This document shows positions 23,126-31,806 of a stretch of 64,000 bases of DNA, piece after piece. The position numbers were made by a program, and so were the translations under genes. Position 1 is the stretch's first letter. Each line of letters starts with the position of its first letter. Source of the DNA: Myxococcales bacterium (GTDB lineage: Bacteria; Myxococcota; Polyangia; Nannocystales; Nannocystaceae); the NCBI GenBank assembly GCA_016793465.1, contig JAEUJW010000077.1:119881-183880 (forward strand). The letters run 5' to 3'. Below the pieces are notes generated by a model that did no database searches, was not told the DNA's origin, and was given only the letters and a program-made list of their open reading frames with translations.

Positions 23126-25972
23126 CTAGTCCTCGCTGCGGGCGATGCGGACGCCGCGGGTGTCCTCGACGAACCCGCCGGTGTGGGCGGCGGGGCTCAC
23201 GTGGTGGCGCACCGGGTCGGGCGCGGCGGCGGCGGCGTGCGGGGCCGAGGGGGCGTGGGCGGCGGGGGCGGGGATGTTGTGCACGGCCAGGCTGCCGACC
23301 GTCGACGTGTGCGTCGGGCGCGGCTGGGTCGCCTCGCGGAAGCGGACGATCTGCTTCCAGCAGCGCGAGATGTTGTCGCCGAACAGCAACAGCAGGTCGC
23401 CGGGGTTGCACAGCGCGAGGCCGGCGTCGATCGACCGCTGCTCGTCGAGCAGCACGGTGACGCGCTCGTCGGGCACGCCGGCGGCGCGCAGCTCGGCGGC
23501 CAGGATGCCGGCGACCTCGCCGCTCGGGCGCCCGCGCAGGCCGTCGTCCTCGCGGATGATGAAGCGATCGAAGGCCTCGGCGGCGGCGCGGGCGATCGCC
23601 CGGATGTCGTCGTCGCGGCGGTCGCCGGGGGCGGCGATGATGCCGACGCGCTTGCCTTTGACGTCGAGGCGCTTGACGAGGGTCGCCATGGCGCGCACGG
23701 CGGCGGGGTTGTGGCCGTAGTCGAGGATGACTTTAAAGGGCAGCTCGTCGTAGACGTTGAGGCGGCCGGGGGCCTGGAAGTAGGTGGTGTCGAAGGTGCG
23801 CAGGCCCTGGCGGATGTTCTCGACCTTGACGCCCTGGGCGTAGGTCATCAGCACCGCGAACATCGCGTTGCTGACGTTGTGCATGGCCTTGCCCTCGAGG
23901 GTCGCGGGGATCAGGTGGGTCCACAGCAGCGGGATGTGGCTGCCGTGGTCGTAGATCGTGATCATGTCGCCGTTGATGCCCTCCTCGAGCACGACGGCGA
24001 GGCCGCCGGCGCGGATGTGCTGGCGCACGAGGTCGTGGCGGGGGTTCATGGTCACGTAGCCGATGCGCGCGGCCTCGGTGTAGTCGGCCATCTTCAGGCA
24101 GCGCTCGTCGTCGGCGTTGAGCACGGCGCAGTCGCGGGCGACCTCGACGACGATGCGTTTAAGTTCGGCGAGCTGGTCGAGGTCGTCGATGCCGCCGAGG
24201 CCGAGGTGGTCGCTGGTGACGTTGAGCACCGCGCCGACGTTGCAGCTGCGATAGCCCATGCCGGCGCGCAGCAGGCCGCCGCGGGCCGTCTCGAGCACGG
24301 CGAGGTCGACCGAGGGGTCGCGCAGGACCATCTGCGCGGCCATCGGCCCGGTCATGTCGCCGACCACGGTTCGCTCGCCGTCGATGTACACGCCGTCGGT
24401 GGTGCACAGGCCGACCGTCGCGCCGGACATCTTGTGGATGTGGGCGACCATGCGGGCCACGGTGGTCTTGCCGTTGGTGCCGGTGACGGCGGCGATGGGG
24501 ATGCGCGCGGGGGTGCCGGGCGGGAACAGCATGTCCATGACCGGGCCGGCGACGTCGCGCGGGGTGCCCTCGGTGGGGGCGACGTGCATGCGGAAGCCGG
24601 GGGCGGCGTTGACCTCGCAGATGCCGCCGCCGACCTCGCGGTACGAGCGGGTGACGTCGGGGGTGATGAAGTCGATGCCGGCGACGTCGAGGCCGATCGC
24701 GTTGGCGGCGCGCACGGCCATCTCGCGGTTGTCGGGGTGGATCACGTCGGTCAGGTCGATCGCGGTGCCGCCGGTGCTGAGGTTGCCGGTCGAGCGCAGG
24801 TACACCTCCTCGCCCTTCGCGGGCACGGTCTCGGGGGTGTAGCCCTTCAGCTCGAGCAGGCGCTTGGCCTGGTAGTCGATCTCGATGCGGGTCAGCACCT
24901 TCTCGTGGCCGATGCCGCGGCGCGGGTCCTGGTTGACCAGCTCGACGAGCTGCGTGATCGTCCGCTCGCCGTCGCCGACCACGTGGCCCGGCACGCGCTT
25001 GGCCACGGCGATCAGGCGCCCGCCGATCACGAGGATGCGGTGGTCGAAGCCGGGGATGTAGGTCTCGACGATCACCGAGTTGCTGTGCTCCTGCGCCTTC
25101 TCGAAGGCGGCGCGCACGGCCTCGGGGCTCTGCAGGTCGATCGACACGCCGCGGCCGTGGTTGGCGTCGAGCGGCTTGACCACGACCGGGTAGCCGAGGC
25201 GCTCGGCGGCGCTGACGGCCCGCTCGGCGGTGCGGACCAGGTGCTGGCGCGGGACCGGCAGGCCGAGGTCGCCGAGGATGCGGTTGGTCTCTTCCTTGTC
25301 GGACGCGATCTCGACGGCGATGTGGCGGGTCTCGGAGGTGACGGTCGCCCGGATGCGCTTCTGGTAGCGGCCGTGGCCGAACTGCACCAGCGACTGGTCG
25401 TTGAGGCGGATCCACGGGATGTCGCGCTTCTCGGCGGCGCGGACCAGCGAGCCCGTCGACGGGCCGAACTGGCGCCGCTGGGCGAAGGCGATCAGCTCGT
25501 CGAGGCTCGCTTTGAAGTTGAAGTCCGCGGGGGCGAGCGCCCGCTCGGGGTAGCTGGCCGGCAGCAGCGAGTGCAGCAGGTCGAGCGCGAGGTTGCCGGC
25601 GACCTCGCCGACGCGCTCCTCCTCGTACTCGTAGACCACGAAGTACTGGCCGGGCGCGCCGTTGCTGCGGGTCTTGCCGAACGTGACCTTGGCGCCGGTC
25701 AACACCTGGACCTCGATGGCGACGTGCTCGAGCACGTGGCCCAGCCAGGTCCCGCCCTCCTCGCGCATGCGGCGGATGAACCCGCCCTCCTCGCCGTACG
25801 AGCAGGTGTGCTGCTGCAGGGTGGGGATCGCGGCGAGCAGACCGTCGACGAACCCGGGGATGGTCGCCGACGGGTGCTGCTCGAGCGAGCCCAGGTCGAG
25901 CGCGAGGCGGATCACCGGGAAGTGGGCGTAGAGGTTCGGACCGCGGTACGTGCGACGCTCGAGGATCTGCAT
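23126..25972 (-). CDS. cphA: Cyanophycin synthetase
   Basis: 948-residue enzyme that polymerises Asp and Arg into cyanophycin, a nitrogen/carbon reserve, using two ATP sites. N-domain residues 1-160 (RRTYRGPNLYAHFPVIRL); ATP-grasp about 215-480 (YPVVVKPLDANHGRGVSIDL, ICEVNAAPGFRMH); Mur-ligase domain from about 490 with GTNGKTTVARM, LETARGGLLRAG, NVTSDHLGLGG, ILDYGHNPAA and GDRRDDDIR. The last ~65 residues are an Ala/Pro/His-rich tail, which is longer than needed for the catalytic core. ATG 25972 aligns with the family start; TAAAAG lies nine bases upstream. Divergent from the nuclease-like gene at 26037. Confidence 0.95.
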   Translation of the reverse strand: MQILERRTYRGPNLYAHFPVIRLALDLGSLEQHPSATIPGFVDGLLAAIPTLQQHTCSYGEEGGFIRRMREEGGTWLGHVLEHVAIEVQVLTGAKVTFGKTRSNGAPGQYFVVYEYEEERVGEVAGNLALDLLHSLLPASYPERALAPADFNFKASLDELIAFAQRRQFGPSTGSLVRAAEKRDIPWIRLNDQSLVQFGHGRYQKRIRATVTSETRHIAVEIASDKEETNRILGDLGLPVPRQHLVRTAERAVSAAERLGYPVVVKPLDANHGRGVSIDLQSPEAVRAAFEKAQEHSNSVIVETYIPGFDHRILVIGGRLIAVAKRVPGHVVGDGERTITQLVELVNQDPRRGIGHEKVLTRIEIDYQAKRLLELKGYTPETVPAKGEEVYLRSTGNLSTGGTAIDLTDVIHPDNREMAVRAANAIGLDVAGIDFITPDVTRSYREVGGGICEVNAAPGFRMHVAPTEGTPRDVAGPVMDMLFPPGTPARIPIAAVTGTNGKTTVARMVAHIHKMSGATVGLCTTDGVYIDGERTVVGDMTGPMAAQMVLRDPSVDLAVLETARGGLLRAGMGYRSCNVGAVLNVTSDHLGLGGIDDLDQLAELKRIVVEVARDCAVLNADDERCLKMADYTEAARIGYVTMNPRHDLVRQHIRAGGLAVVLEEGINGDMITIYDHGSHIPLLWTHLIPATLEGKAMHNVSNAMFAVLMTYAQGVKVENIRQGLRTFDTTYFQAPGRLNVYDELPFKVILDYGHNPAAVRAMATLVKRLDVKGKRVGIIAAPGDRRDDDIRAIARAAAEAFDRFIIREDDGLRGRPSGEVAGILAAELRAAGVPDERVTVLLDEQRSIDAGLALCNPGDLLLLFGDNISRCWKQIVRFREATQPRPTHTSTVGSLAVHNIPAPAAHAPSAPHAAAAAPDPVRHHVSPAAHTGGFVEDTRGVRIARSED

Positions 25973-25981
25973 TCCGGACGG

Positions 25982-25987
25982 CTTTTA
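25982..25987 (-). promoter_or_regulatory. -10-like hexamer TAAAAG before cphA
   Basis: Nine bases before the cphA ATG; would give a transcript with a leader of a few bases at most. Confidence 0.35.
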
Positions 25988-26036
25988 CCACATGCTGCTG
26001 GCGTTCGCGCAGTCGCGCGCTAGAACGCGCCGCCGT

Positions 26037-27083
26037 ATGCCCAAGCTCCCGCACGAGGCGCTGGTCCAGCTGATCCGGGCGCGGCCCGGCGTGGTCGTCG
26101 AGCTGGTCGACATGTTGACCGGCGGCGAGCCGACCGGGGCCCCGGTGACGCTGTCGCAGGTCACGGCGGCCGAGCTCGTCAACCTCGACCTGCCGGAGTT
26201 CAGGGCCGACGCGGTGATCCTCGTGGGCGAACCGAGGGCGCCGATCGAGGCGTTCGTCGTCGAGGTCCAGGGCGATCCGGCGGCCCGCAAGCGCAGGGTC
26301 TGGCCCTACTACGTCACCGGCTTCGCCGTCCGCTTCGACTGCCCGGTGACGCTGGTGGTGCTCGCGTTCGACGACGACGTCGCCGACTGGTGCGAGCAGC
26401 CCATCGACTTCGGACGCGGCCGCGGATGGCTGCACCCGCTGGCGATCCGGACGCGCGACATCCCGTGGATCACCGACCCGTCCGTGGCGGCCGCTGCGCC
26501 CGAGCTGGCGGTGCTGTCGGTGATGGCCCACGGTCGCGAGCCGGGCGCCGAACACATCGCCAGAGCCGCGCTGGAGGCCTGCCGCGGCCTCGACAGCCAG
26601 GCGGCGGTACATTACGCTGACTTCGTCAACCTGTTCCTCGGGCCGCTGGCCCGGGCGACGCTGAGGCAGATCATGCAGCTCGATCCACAATGGTTCAACA
26701 GCGAGGACCTCCGCTGGCGCTGGGACGAGATCCGCGAGGAACTCCGCGATGAGGTCCGCCAGGAGGTCCGCCAGGAGGTCCGTCAGGAGGTCCGCCAGGA
26801 GGTCCGTCAGGAGGTCCGCCAGGAGGTCCGCCAGGAGGTCCGCCAGGAGGTCCGCCAGGAGGTCCTGCAGGAGGTTCGGGCGGAGCTTCGAGAGGAGGAG
26901 CGGGAGGAGGGCGTCGCGCTCGGCGAGGCCAGGACGCTGCTGCGGCAGTGCCGCAGGCGCGGGTGGGTCGTGTCGGCGGAGCTCGCGGCGCGGGTGACGG
27001 CTTGCCGCGACGAGGCGCGGTTCGAGCGGTGGGCCGACCGGGTGTTGACCGCGGCGACGCTCGACGAGGTGTTCGCCGAGTAG
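26037..27083 (+). CDS. PD-(D/E)XK/Rpn-like protein with EVRQ tandem repeat
   Basis: 348-residue protein. Residues about 20-190 resemble Rpn/DUF4351-type PD-(D/E)XK nuclease-like proteins: EFRADAVILVGEP, then IEAFVVEVQGD giving the D...E-x-Q core, and WPYYVTGFAVRFDCPVTLVV. After residue 238 comes a charged helix with nine EVRQ tetrapeptides in a row plus variants EVLQ and EVRA, and a C-terminal segment. DNA cleavage is not certain; many such families are transposon-derived or of unknown role. TAGAAC lies ten bases before ATG. It lies between cphA (divergent, 64 bp) and the cyanophycinase (convergent, 7 bp). Confidence 0.75.
   Translation: MPKLPHEALVQLIRARPGVVVELVDMLTGGEPTGAPVTLSQVTAAELVNLDLPEFRADAVILVGEPRAPIEAFVVEVQGDPAARKRRVWPYYVTGFAVRFDCPVTLVVLAFDDDVADWCEQPIDFGRGRGWLHPLAIRTRDIPWITDPSVAAAAPELAVLSVMAHGREPGAEHIARAALEACRGLDSQAAVHYADFVNLFLGPLARATLRQIMQLDPQWFNSEDLRWRWDEIREELRDEVRQEVRQEVRQEVRQEVRQEVRQEVRQEVRQEVRQEVLQEVRAELREEEREEGVALGEARTLLRQCRRRGWVVSAELAARVTACRDEARFERWADRVLTAATLDEVFAE
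26751..26882 (+). repeat. 12-bp tandem repeat, about 11 units, in frame
   Basis: GAGGTCCGCCAG repeated head to tail, nine clean EVRQ units with C/T variation at one base, then two diverged units. All keep the reading frame. Likely unstable in length by slippage. Confidence 0.9.
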
Positions 27084-27090
27084 CCGCGGG

Positions 27091-27936
27091 TCAGTCGTCG
27101 TCGTCGGGCGGCGGGGGCGGCGGGGTGGCCTGGCGGGTGTGCAGGTTGAAGCTGCCGCCGCGGGTCAGGATGTGCATCTGGATGCCGGTCAGGCAGATCG
27201 ACTGGCCGGCCTTGGCGGTGCCCATCGACGAGTGGCCGAGGCCGGACACGTCGACGATGGTGATGGCGCCGGCGCCCTCGACGTGGAGGACATCGGAGGG
27301 GTCGATGAAGGCGGCGGTGTCCTCGTCGAGGCCGATGCCGACGGCGAAGGGGTTGAGGGCCAGCACCGACAGCAGGCGGCCGAGGCGGTCGCGCTGGCGG
27401 AAGTGCTGGTCGATGACCACGCGGTTGGTCATGCCGAAGCCGGGGGCGAGCGAGGCCAGGCCGGCCTTGGGGGTGGGGCCCGACTGGCCGAAGGCGATCA
27501 TGTGCTCGGACAGGATCGCGGCGCCGGCCGAGGTGCCGCCGACGGCCACGCCGCGGGCGTTGAGCCGGCGGATCGCCTTGGCGACCGCGGTGCCGCCGAG
27601 GATCGTCGACAACTGCAGCTGGTTGCCGCCGGTGAGGAACACGCCGGTGGCTTGCTCGAGGGCGTCGAGCAGCTCGTCGCGGTCGGCGTCGGCGCGGGTC
27701 TCGAACGGCAGGCTGCGGGCCGAGCGGGCGCCGAGGTCGCGGAAGATCTTCTCGTAGCGCGGGCCGGTGTCCGGCATGCGCGAGGCGGTGGGGATGACGA
27801 TGATGCGGGCGACCGAGCCGCCGGCGCACTCGATGAAGCGGCGGAGGATCAGGCGATCCTGCTCCTTGTCCTCGGCGCCGCCGACCGGGACGATCCACCC
27901 GCGGGTATGGTGCTCTTCGACCTTGGCCGGACTCAC
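27091..27936 (-). CDS. cphB: Cyanophycinase
   Basis: 281-residue Ser hydrolase that releases beta-Asp-Arg dipeptides from cyanophycin. It has the class I glutamine-amidotransferase-like fold: WIVPVGGAEDKEQDR, VFLTGGNQLQL, the nucleophile elbow GGTSAGAAILSEHMI (Ser136), and VVIDQHFRQRDRLGRLL. No signal peptide, so it is the intracellular type. GTG 27936 overlaps the isoaspartyl dipeptidase TGA as GTGA and has GAGAGGG upstream; the longer alternative start would overlap that gene by 31 bases. C-terminus ends in Pro and Asp runs (PPPPPPDDDD). Confidence 0.93.
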   Translation of the reverse strand: MSPAKVEEHHTRGWIVPVGGAEDKEQDRLILRRFIECAGGSVARIIVIPTASRMPDTGPRYEKIFRDLGARSARSLPFETRADADRDELLDALEQATGVFLTGGNQLQLSTILGGTAVAKAIRRLNARGVAVGGTSAGAAILSEHMIAFGQSGPTPKAGLASLAPGFGMTNRVVIDQHFRQRDRLGRLLSVLALNPFAVGIGLDEDTAAFIDPSDVLHVEGAGAITIVDVSGLGHSSMGTAKAGQSICLTGIQMHILTRGGSFNLHTRQATPPPPPPDDDD

Positions 27937-29156
27937 GCGCGTGCCCTCTCGAATCGGCCCCATACCACCGGATGGCCGTCTCTCACCAGCCAGTTGCCGC
28001 GGGCCATGACGGCGGACACCTGGCCGGTGGGGGTCCAGGCGACGAGGTCGGCGTCGGCTCCGACGGCGAGGCGGCCCTTGTGGGGCAGGCGCAGCAGGTC
28101 GGCGACGTTGCGGGTGAAGATCGGGAGGATCTGCGGCCAGCCGAGGCCGCGGGCGAGCAGGCCGGCGATCGTCTGGACCAGGGTGGCGGGCCGGCCGATG
28201 TCCATGGCGCAGATGTGGCCGTGGGCGTCGAACACGGGCATGCAGCCGGCGCCGTCGGACGAGCAGGTCAGGCGCTCCGGGGGCAGGCCGGCGTGCAGCC
28301 AGGCCGCGATCGCGTCGGCGGCGGTCAGGCCGTCGCCGGGGTCGTCCTCGGGGAAGGCGGTCACGTCGACGCTGCAGCCGCGGGCGACGAGGGCCTGGGC
28401 CTCGGCGAACAGGGGTCTGTTGCGGTTGACGTGGGTCGGGTGGAACACGCGGGGCGGGAGCTCGCTGGTGTCGAGGGCGCGGCGCACGAGGTCGAGGCCG
28501 CGGGGGCCGTCGCCCATGTGCAGGTGCAAGATCCCCGCCTTGCCCGAGAGCATGCCGCCGACGTGCACGTCGGCGGCCACGCGCAGCAGCTCGTCGAGGG
28601 TCGGCTGCGACGAGCGGTGGTCGGACAGGGCGAGCTCGCCGACGCCGATGATCGGGTCGACGTAGGCGAGGTCGCGGCGGACCTGGCCGGTCAGGGTCGG
28701 GACCGGGAGCTCGTAGCTGCCGGTGTAGCAGTAGGCCGTGAGGCCCTCCTCGCGCAGGCCGAGGGTGCGGGCCACCAGGTCGGCGACGCTGCGGGTGGTG
28801 CCGTCGGTGCCGAGCACGCCGACCACCGTGGTGATGCCGGCGGTCGTGAGGTGGGTGAGCTGGACCGGGGGCACGCGGGTGGCCGGGCCGGCCTCGCCGC
28901 CGCCGCCGACGAGGTGCACGTGGGCGTCGATGAGGCCGGGGGTGAGCACGAGGTCGCCGAGGTCGACCTCCTCGTGGGGCACGGCGGCGGGCAGGCGCGG
29001 GAGGCCCTGGCCGATCGCCATGATGCGGGCGTCGGCGATCAGCAGGTCGACGCGCTGGGCGTCCGCGTCGGCGAGGGTGTGGACCTCGGCGTTGCGGAGC
29101 AGGCGGAGCCGCGGACCCCGCTCAGGCTCGGAGGGCCGTGACACAGGCTCGGACAT
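27933..29156 (-). CDS. iadA: Isoaspartyl dipeptidase (beta-aspartyl dipeptidase)
   Basis: 407-residue amidohydrolase-superfamily zinc enzyme that splits beta-Asp dipeptides such as the beta-Asp-Arg made by cyanophycinase, completing breakdown to Asp and Arg. TPGLIDAHVHLVGGGGE carries the H79-x-H81 metal site; GVGELALSDHRSS, HLHMGDGPRGL and HPTHVNRN match IadA. ERLTCSSDGAG supplies the late catalytic Asp. ATG 29156 is preferred to an in-frame ATG five codons upstream because the core begins soon after. Coupled by GTGA overlap to the cyanophycinase. Confidence 0.92.
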   Translation of the reverse strand: MSEPVSRPSEPERGPRLRLLRNAEVHTLADADAQRVDLLIADARIMAIGQGLPRLPAAVPHEEVDLGDLVLTPGLIDAHVHLVGGGGEAGPATRVPPVQLTHLTTAGITTVVGVLGTDGTTRSVADLVARTLGLREEGLTAYCYTGSYELPVPTLTGQVRRDLAYVDPIIGVGELALSDHRSSQPTLDELLRVAADVHVGGMLSGKAGILHLHMGDGPRGLDLVRRALDTSELPPRVFHPTHVNRNRPLFAEAQALVARGCSVDVTAFPEDDPGDGLTAADAIAAWLHAGLPPERLTCSSDGAGCMPVFDAHGHICAMDIGRPATLVQTIAGLLARGLGWPQILPIFTRNVADLLRLPHKGRLAVGADADLVAWTPTGQVSAVMARGNWLVRDGHPVVWGRFERARA

Positions 29157-29209
29157 CGGGGCCGCGGGCAAAGGGGCGGGGCGACGGGGCGGGGCGATGG
29201 CCGATGGCG

Positions 29210-29971
29210 CTACGGGGCGAGCACGACGTCGCCGAAGGCGGTGTTGTCGGGGTCGGCCTTGTCTTCGCAGCTGGCGTTGTCGGGGTTGTCGTTGCGGTAG
29301 ACGGTCGAGACCTTGCCGTTGAGGGCGATGTCGGCGCAGGCGCCGTCGCCGAGGTCATCGGCCTCGGGGTTGTCGTCGCAGCGCACGCACTGGCGCTTCT
29401 TGTTGCAGACGAACTGGTCGTCGCAGAAGTAGCTGCGGCAGTGCTGGTCGAGCACGTCCTGGGCGAGCATGTTGAGCTTGGCGGCTTCGTCGACGATGGG
29501 CTGGGCGAGCGGGTACATGCCGGAGCCGTCGTCGCAGATGCCGAACACGTTCTCCTCGCCGGAGTCGCAGTTGCCGTTGAGGGAGGGGCAGCCGATGGTG
29601 CCCTTCTTGTCGAGCGGGCAGACCTTGTCGTTGACGAGGTTCTGGGCGACGGCTTCGTCGTAGGCGTCGCGGAGGGTGGTGCCCTCGGCGAACTTCTCGG
29701 CGTCGCAGGACACGCTGGCCTTGTCGACCAGGGAGCAGACCAGGTTGTTCTTCGACGAGACGAACGAGCCGCCCTGGTCGGGGGCGCGGCACACGGCTTC
29801 GGTGCGGTTCTCGGCGATGGTGCTCTTGAAGATGGCCTCGTCCTCGCACTCGGTGGCGTTCTTGCAGCGGATGACGCTGTCGGACTTCGCCGGGTTGAAG
29901 ATGAAGTTGCAGCCCGAGGACAGGCCTGCGGCGGCGACGACGGCGGCGATCAGAGAGCGGGACGAGGGCAT
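29210..29971 (-). CDS. Possible separate Cys-rich lipoprotein, internal start
   Basis: If translation starts at the internal ATG 29971, the product is a 253-residue lipoprotein: MPSSRSLIAAVVAAAGLSSG is a typical signal peptide with lipobox LSSGC. The mature part has about 16 Cys, in pairs such as IRCKNATECEDEA and CRSYFCDDQFVCNKKRQCVR. A TATCCT hexamer lies 11 bases before the ATG, which would support an own promoter. The Cys-rich part would not fold well in the cytoplasm behind a HATPase domain, so a separate protein is the more sensible reading; the missing stop upstream remains odd. Confidence 0.55.
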   Translation of the reverse strand: MPSSRSLIAAVVAAAGLSSGCNFIFNPAKSDSVIRCKNATECEDEAIFKSTIAENRTEAVCRAPDQGGSFVSSKNNLVCSLVDKASVSCDAEKFAEGTTLRDAYDEAVAQNLVNDKVCPLDKKGTIGCPSLNGNCDSGEENVFGICDDGSGMYPLAQPIVDEAAKLNMLAQDVLDQHCRSYFCDDQFVCNKKRQCVRCDDNPEADDLGDGACADIALNGKVSTVYRNDNPDNASCEDKADPDNTAFGDVVLAP

Positions 29972-31720
29972 GGGACCCGGCGAGGATACGGAGGGGGGCG
30001 GGGGATCGCAAGCCGGAAGGTCGATCTCGAACTCGGTGCCGTCGGGGCCGGTGGCGGCGACCCGGACGCTGCCCTCGTGGTCCTGGACGATCTGCTGGAC
30101 GATCGACAGGCCGAGGCCGGTGCCCTGCGGCTTGCGGGTGAAGAAGGCCTCGAAGATGTGCTCCGCCTCGTCGGCGGCGACGGCCAGCCCGGGGCCGTTG
30201 TCGGCGACGGCGGCCCGCACCCGTTCGCCCTCGCGGACCAGGCGGACGGTCACGCGGGGGGCGCGGGGGCCGGCGGTCCGAGCGGGGTCCGGGAGATCGT
30301 CCGCGGCGGGGGCGTCGCCCAGGTCGTCGAGCAGGTCGCCGCGGGGGTCGGGGGCGGCCGACCCGACCAGCGCCTCCCGGGCGTTGCGCAGCAGGTTCAT
30401 GAAGGCCTGGCGCAGCTGGCCGGCGTCGCCGAGCACCCAGGCGGGCCGGAGGTCGCGGCTCACGGCCACGCCGGCGTGGGCGAGCTCCTCGGCCATGAAG
30501 TCGAGCAAGCTGTGCAGCTCGGCGGCGAGGTCGAGCGGCACGCGCTCGGGGTTCTTGCGGCGCACGAACCCGAGGTAGTCCTCGGTGATGCCGGTGAGGC
30601 GGTCGATCTCCGCGGTGATCTTGGCCAGCAGCTGGCGGCCCTCGGGGCTGGCGGAGGCGATCTCGTCCTCGAGCAGCTCGACGTTGAGGGCGATGCTCGC
30701 CAGCGGGTTGCGGATCTCGTGGGTGACCTGGGCGGCGAGCTGACCGATCGCGGCCAGGCGCTCGCCGCGGATCAGCCGGCGCTCGCGCTCCTGCAGGGCG
30801 TCGGCCATCTGGTTGAACTCGTGGGCGAGCTGGCTGACCTCGTCGCCGCGCTGGTTGCCGGCGGCGACGCGCTGGGCCCAGTCGCCGCGGCCGAGCCGGC
30901 GCACGCCGAGGGCCAGGCGGCGCAGCGGGCGGACCGTCCAGATCACTCCGAGCGCGGCGGCGAGGCCGAGCACGGCGATGGCCAGGGTCGCCATCGCGAT
31001 CATGCGTTCGGTGTCGCGCTCGTTGTCGCGCACGCGGCTGCCGAGGTCGAGGATGGCCCGCGAGACCTGCTCGTCGAGGCGGCGGAACAGGATGTTGATC
31101 GCGTTCTGGGTGCGCTCGTCGACGAGCACGTCGGCGGGCCGCTGGGCGGCGGTCTGCGAGGCCAGCTCCTCGAGGCGCTGGAGGTCCTGTTGGAGCGTCA
31201 GGAGCGGGGCGGTCGCCCGCTCGCCGCCGATGCGCTCGGGGTGGGCGAGGGCGTCGTCGAGGACGGCGCGGGCCTGCTGGACCAGGTCGCTGCGCAGCTC
31301 GAGCGCCTCGATGAAGATGGCCTCCTCGCTGGCGCTGAGCATGCGCTCGTTCGTGCCCTCGATGCGCACGCTGATGCGGGTCGAGTGGCGCAGCGCGAGC
31401 GTGAGATCCTTGTTGAATTCGACGTAGACGATGGTGAGCAGGTCGAAGCTGGCCTGGAGCGCGCGCAGCTGGCGGACCAGCAGCAGCGAGGCGATGCCGG
31501 TGGCGACCAGGACGAGCACCACGAGCGCGGTGATCCTGGCGGCGAGGCTGTGACGCAGGCGCAGCGGCGGCGGCGGTGCGCCGAGGTCGGGCGCTCGCGG
31601 GTCGGGCACGGGGTCGGCGGATGGGGCCGCCGAGGACCGTGGAATCCCGGTCGACCAATCGGGCTCGGCGGGTCGCGGCCGCGGCGACCCGTCGGGCTCG
31701 GGTGGGGGGATGGCGACCAC
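29210..31720 (-). CDS. Histidine kinase fused in frame to a lipoprotein
   Basis: Open frame of 836 residues. The first ~583 are a sensor kinase: transmembrane helix 61-82, helical periplasmic domain, second helix at about 232-255, HAMP, HisKA (QVTHEIRNPLASIALNVELL), and HATPase with FMNLLRNAREAL, DNGPGL and GTGLGLSIV. Without any stop the frame continues through DPPPPSVSSPGP into what looks like a complete lipoprotein with its own signal peptide. Either this is a real fusion, or two genes sharing a frame (separate entry 29210-29971). GTG 31720 has TACCAT eight bases upstream. The junction has C runs where an indel would alter the frame. Confidence 0.8.
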   Translation of the reverse strand: MVAIPPPEPDGSPRPRPAEPDWSTGIPRSSAAPSADPVPDPRAPDLGAPPPPLRLRHSLAARITALVVLVLVATGIASLLLVRQLRALQASFDLLTIVYVEFNKDLTLALRHSTRISVRIEGTNERMLSASEEAIFIEALELRSDLVQQARAVLDDALAHPERIGGERATAPLLTLQQDLQRLEELASQTAAQRPADVLVDERTQNAINILFRRLDEQVSRAILDLGSRVRDNERDTERMIAMATLAIAVLGLAAALGVIWTVRPLRRLALGVRRLGRGDWAQRVAAGNQRGDEVSQLAHEFNQMADALQERERRLIRGERLAAIGQLAAQVTHEIRNPLASIALNVELLEDEIASASPEGRQLLAKITAEIDRLTGITEDYLGFVRRKNPERVPLDLAAELHSLLDFMAEELAHAGVAVSRDLRPAWVLGDAGQLRQAFMNLLRNAREALVGSAAPDPRGDLLDDLGDAPAADDLPDPARTAGPRAPRVTVRLVREGERVRAAVADNGPGLAVAADEAEHIFEAFFTRKPQGTGLGLSIVQQIVQDHEGSVRVAATGPDGTEFEIDLPACDPPPPSVSSPGPMPSSRSLIAAVVAAAGLSSGCNFIFNPAKSDSVIRCKNATECEDEAIFKSTIAENRTEAVCRAPDQGGSFVSSKNNLVCSLVDKASVSCDAEKFAEGTTLRDAYDEAVAQNLVNDKVCPLDKKGTIGCPSLNGNCDSGEENVFGICDDGSGMYPLAQPIVDEAAKLNMLAQDVLDQHCRSYFCDDQFVCNKKRQCVRCDDNPEADDLGDGACADIALNGKVSTVYRNDNPDNASCEDKADPDNTAFGDVVLAP

Positions 31721-31728
31721 GCGCCGTG

Positions 31729-31734
31729 ATGGTA
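31729..31734 (-). promoter_or_regulatory. -10-like hexamer TACCAT
   Basis: Eight bases before GTG 31720 of the histidine kinase gene. Confidence 0.35.
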
Positions 31735-31806
31735 CAGGGGCGCGGGCGCGGGCGCATGGCGGCGCCCCTTTTCTCGCGACCCGGACCCGTGCGAACGTTG
31801 CCCGGC

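Noticed and set aside
26751..26882. Regular 12-bp repeats considered as a CRISPR-like array
   Set aside because: Units are head to tail without spacers and keep a reading frame (EVRQ).
26037..27083. Assignment as a transposase or IS element
   Set aside because: The PD-(D/E)XK-like core resembles Rpn/DUF4351 proteins, but no inverted ends, target duplications or DDE motif flank it.
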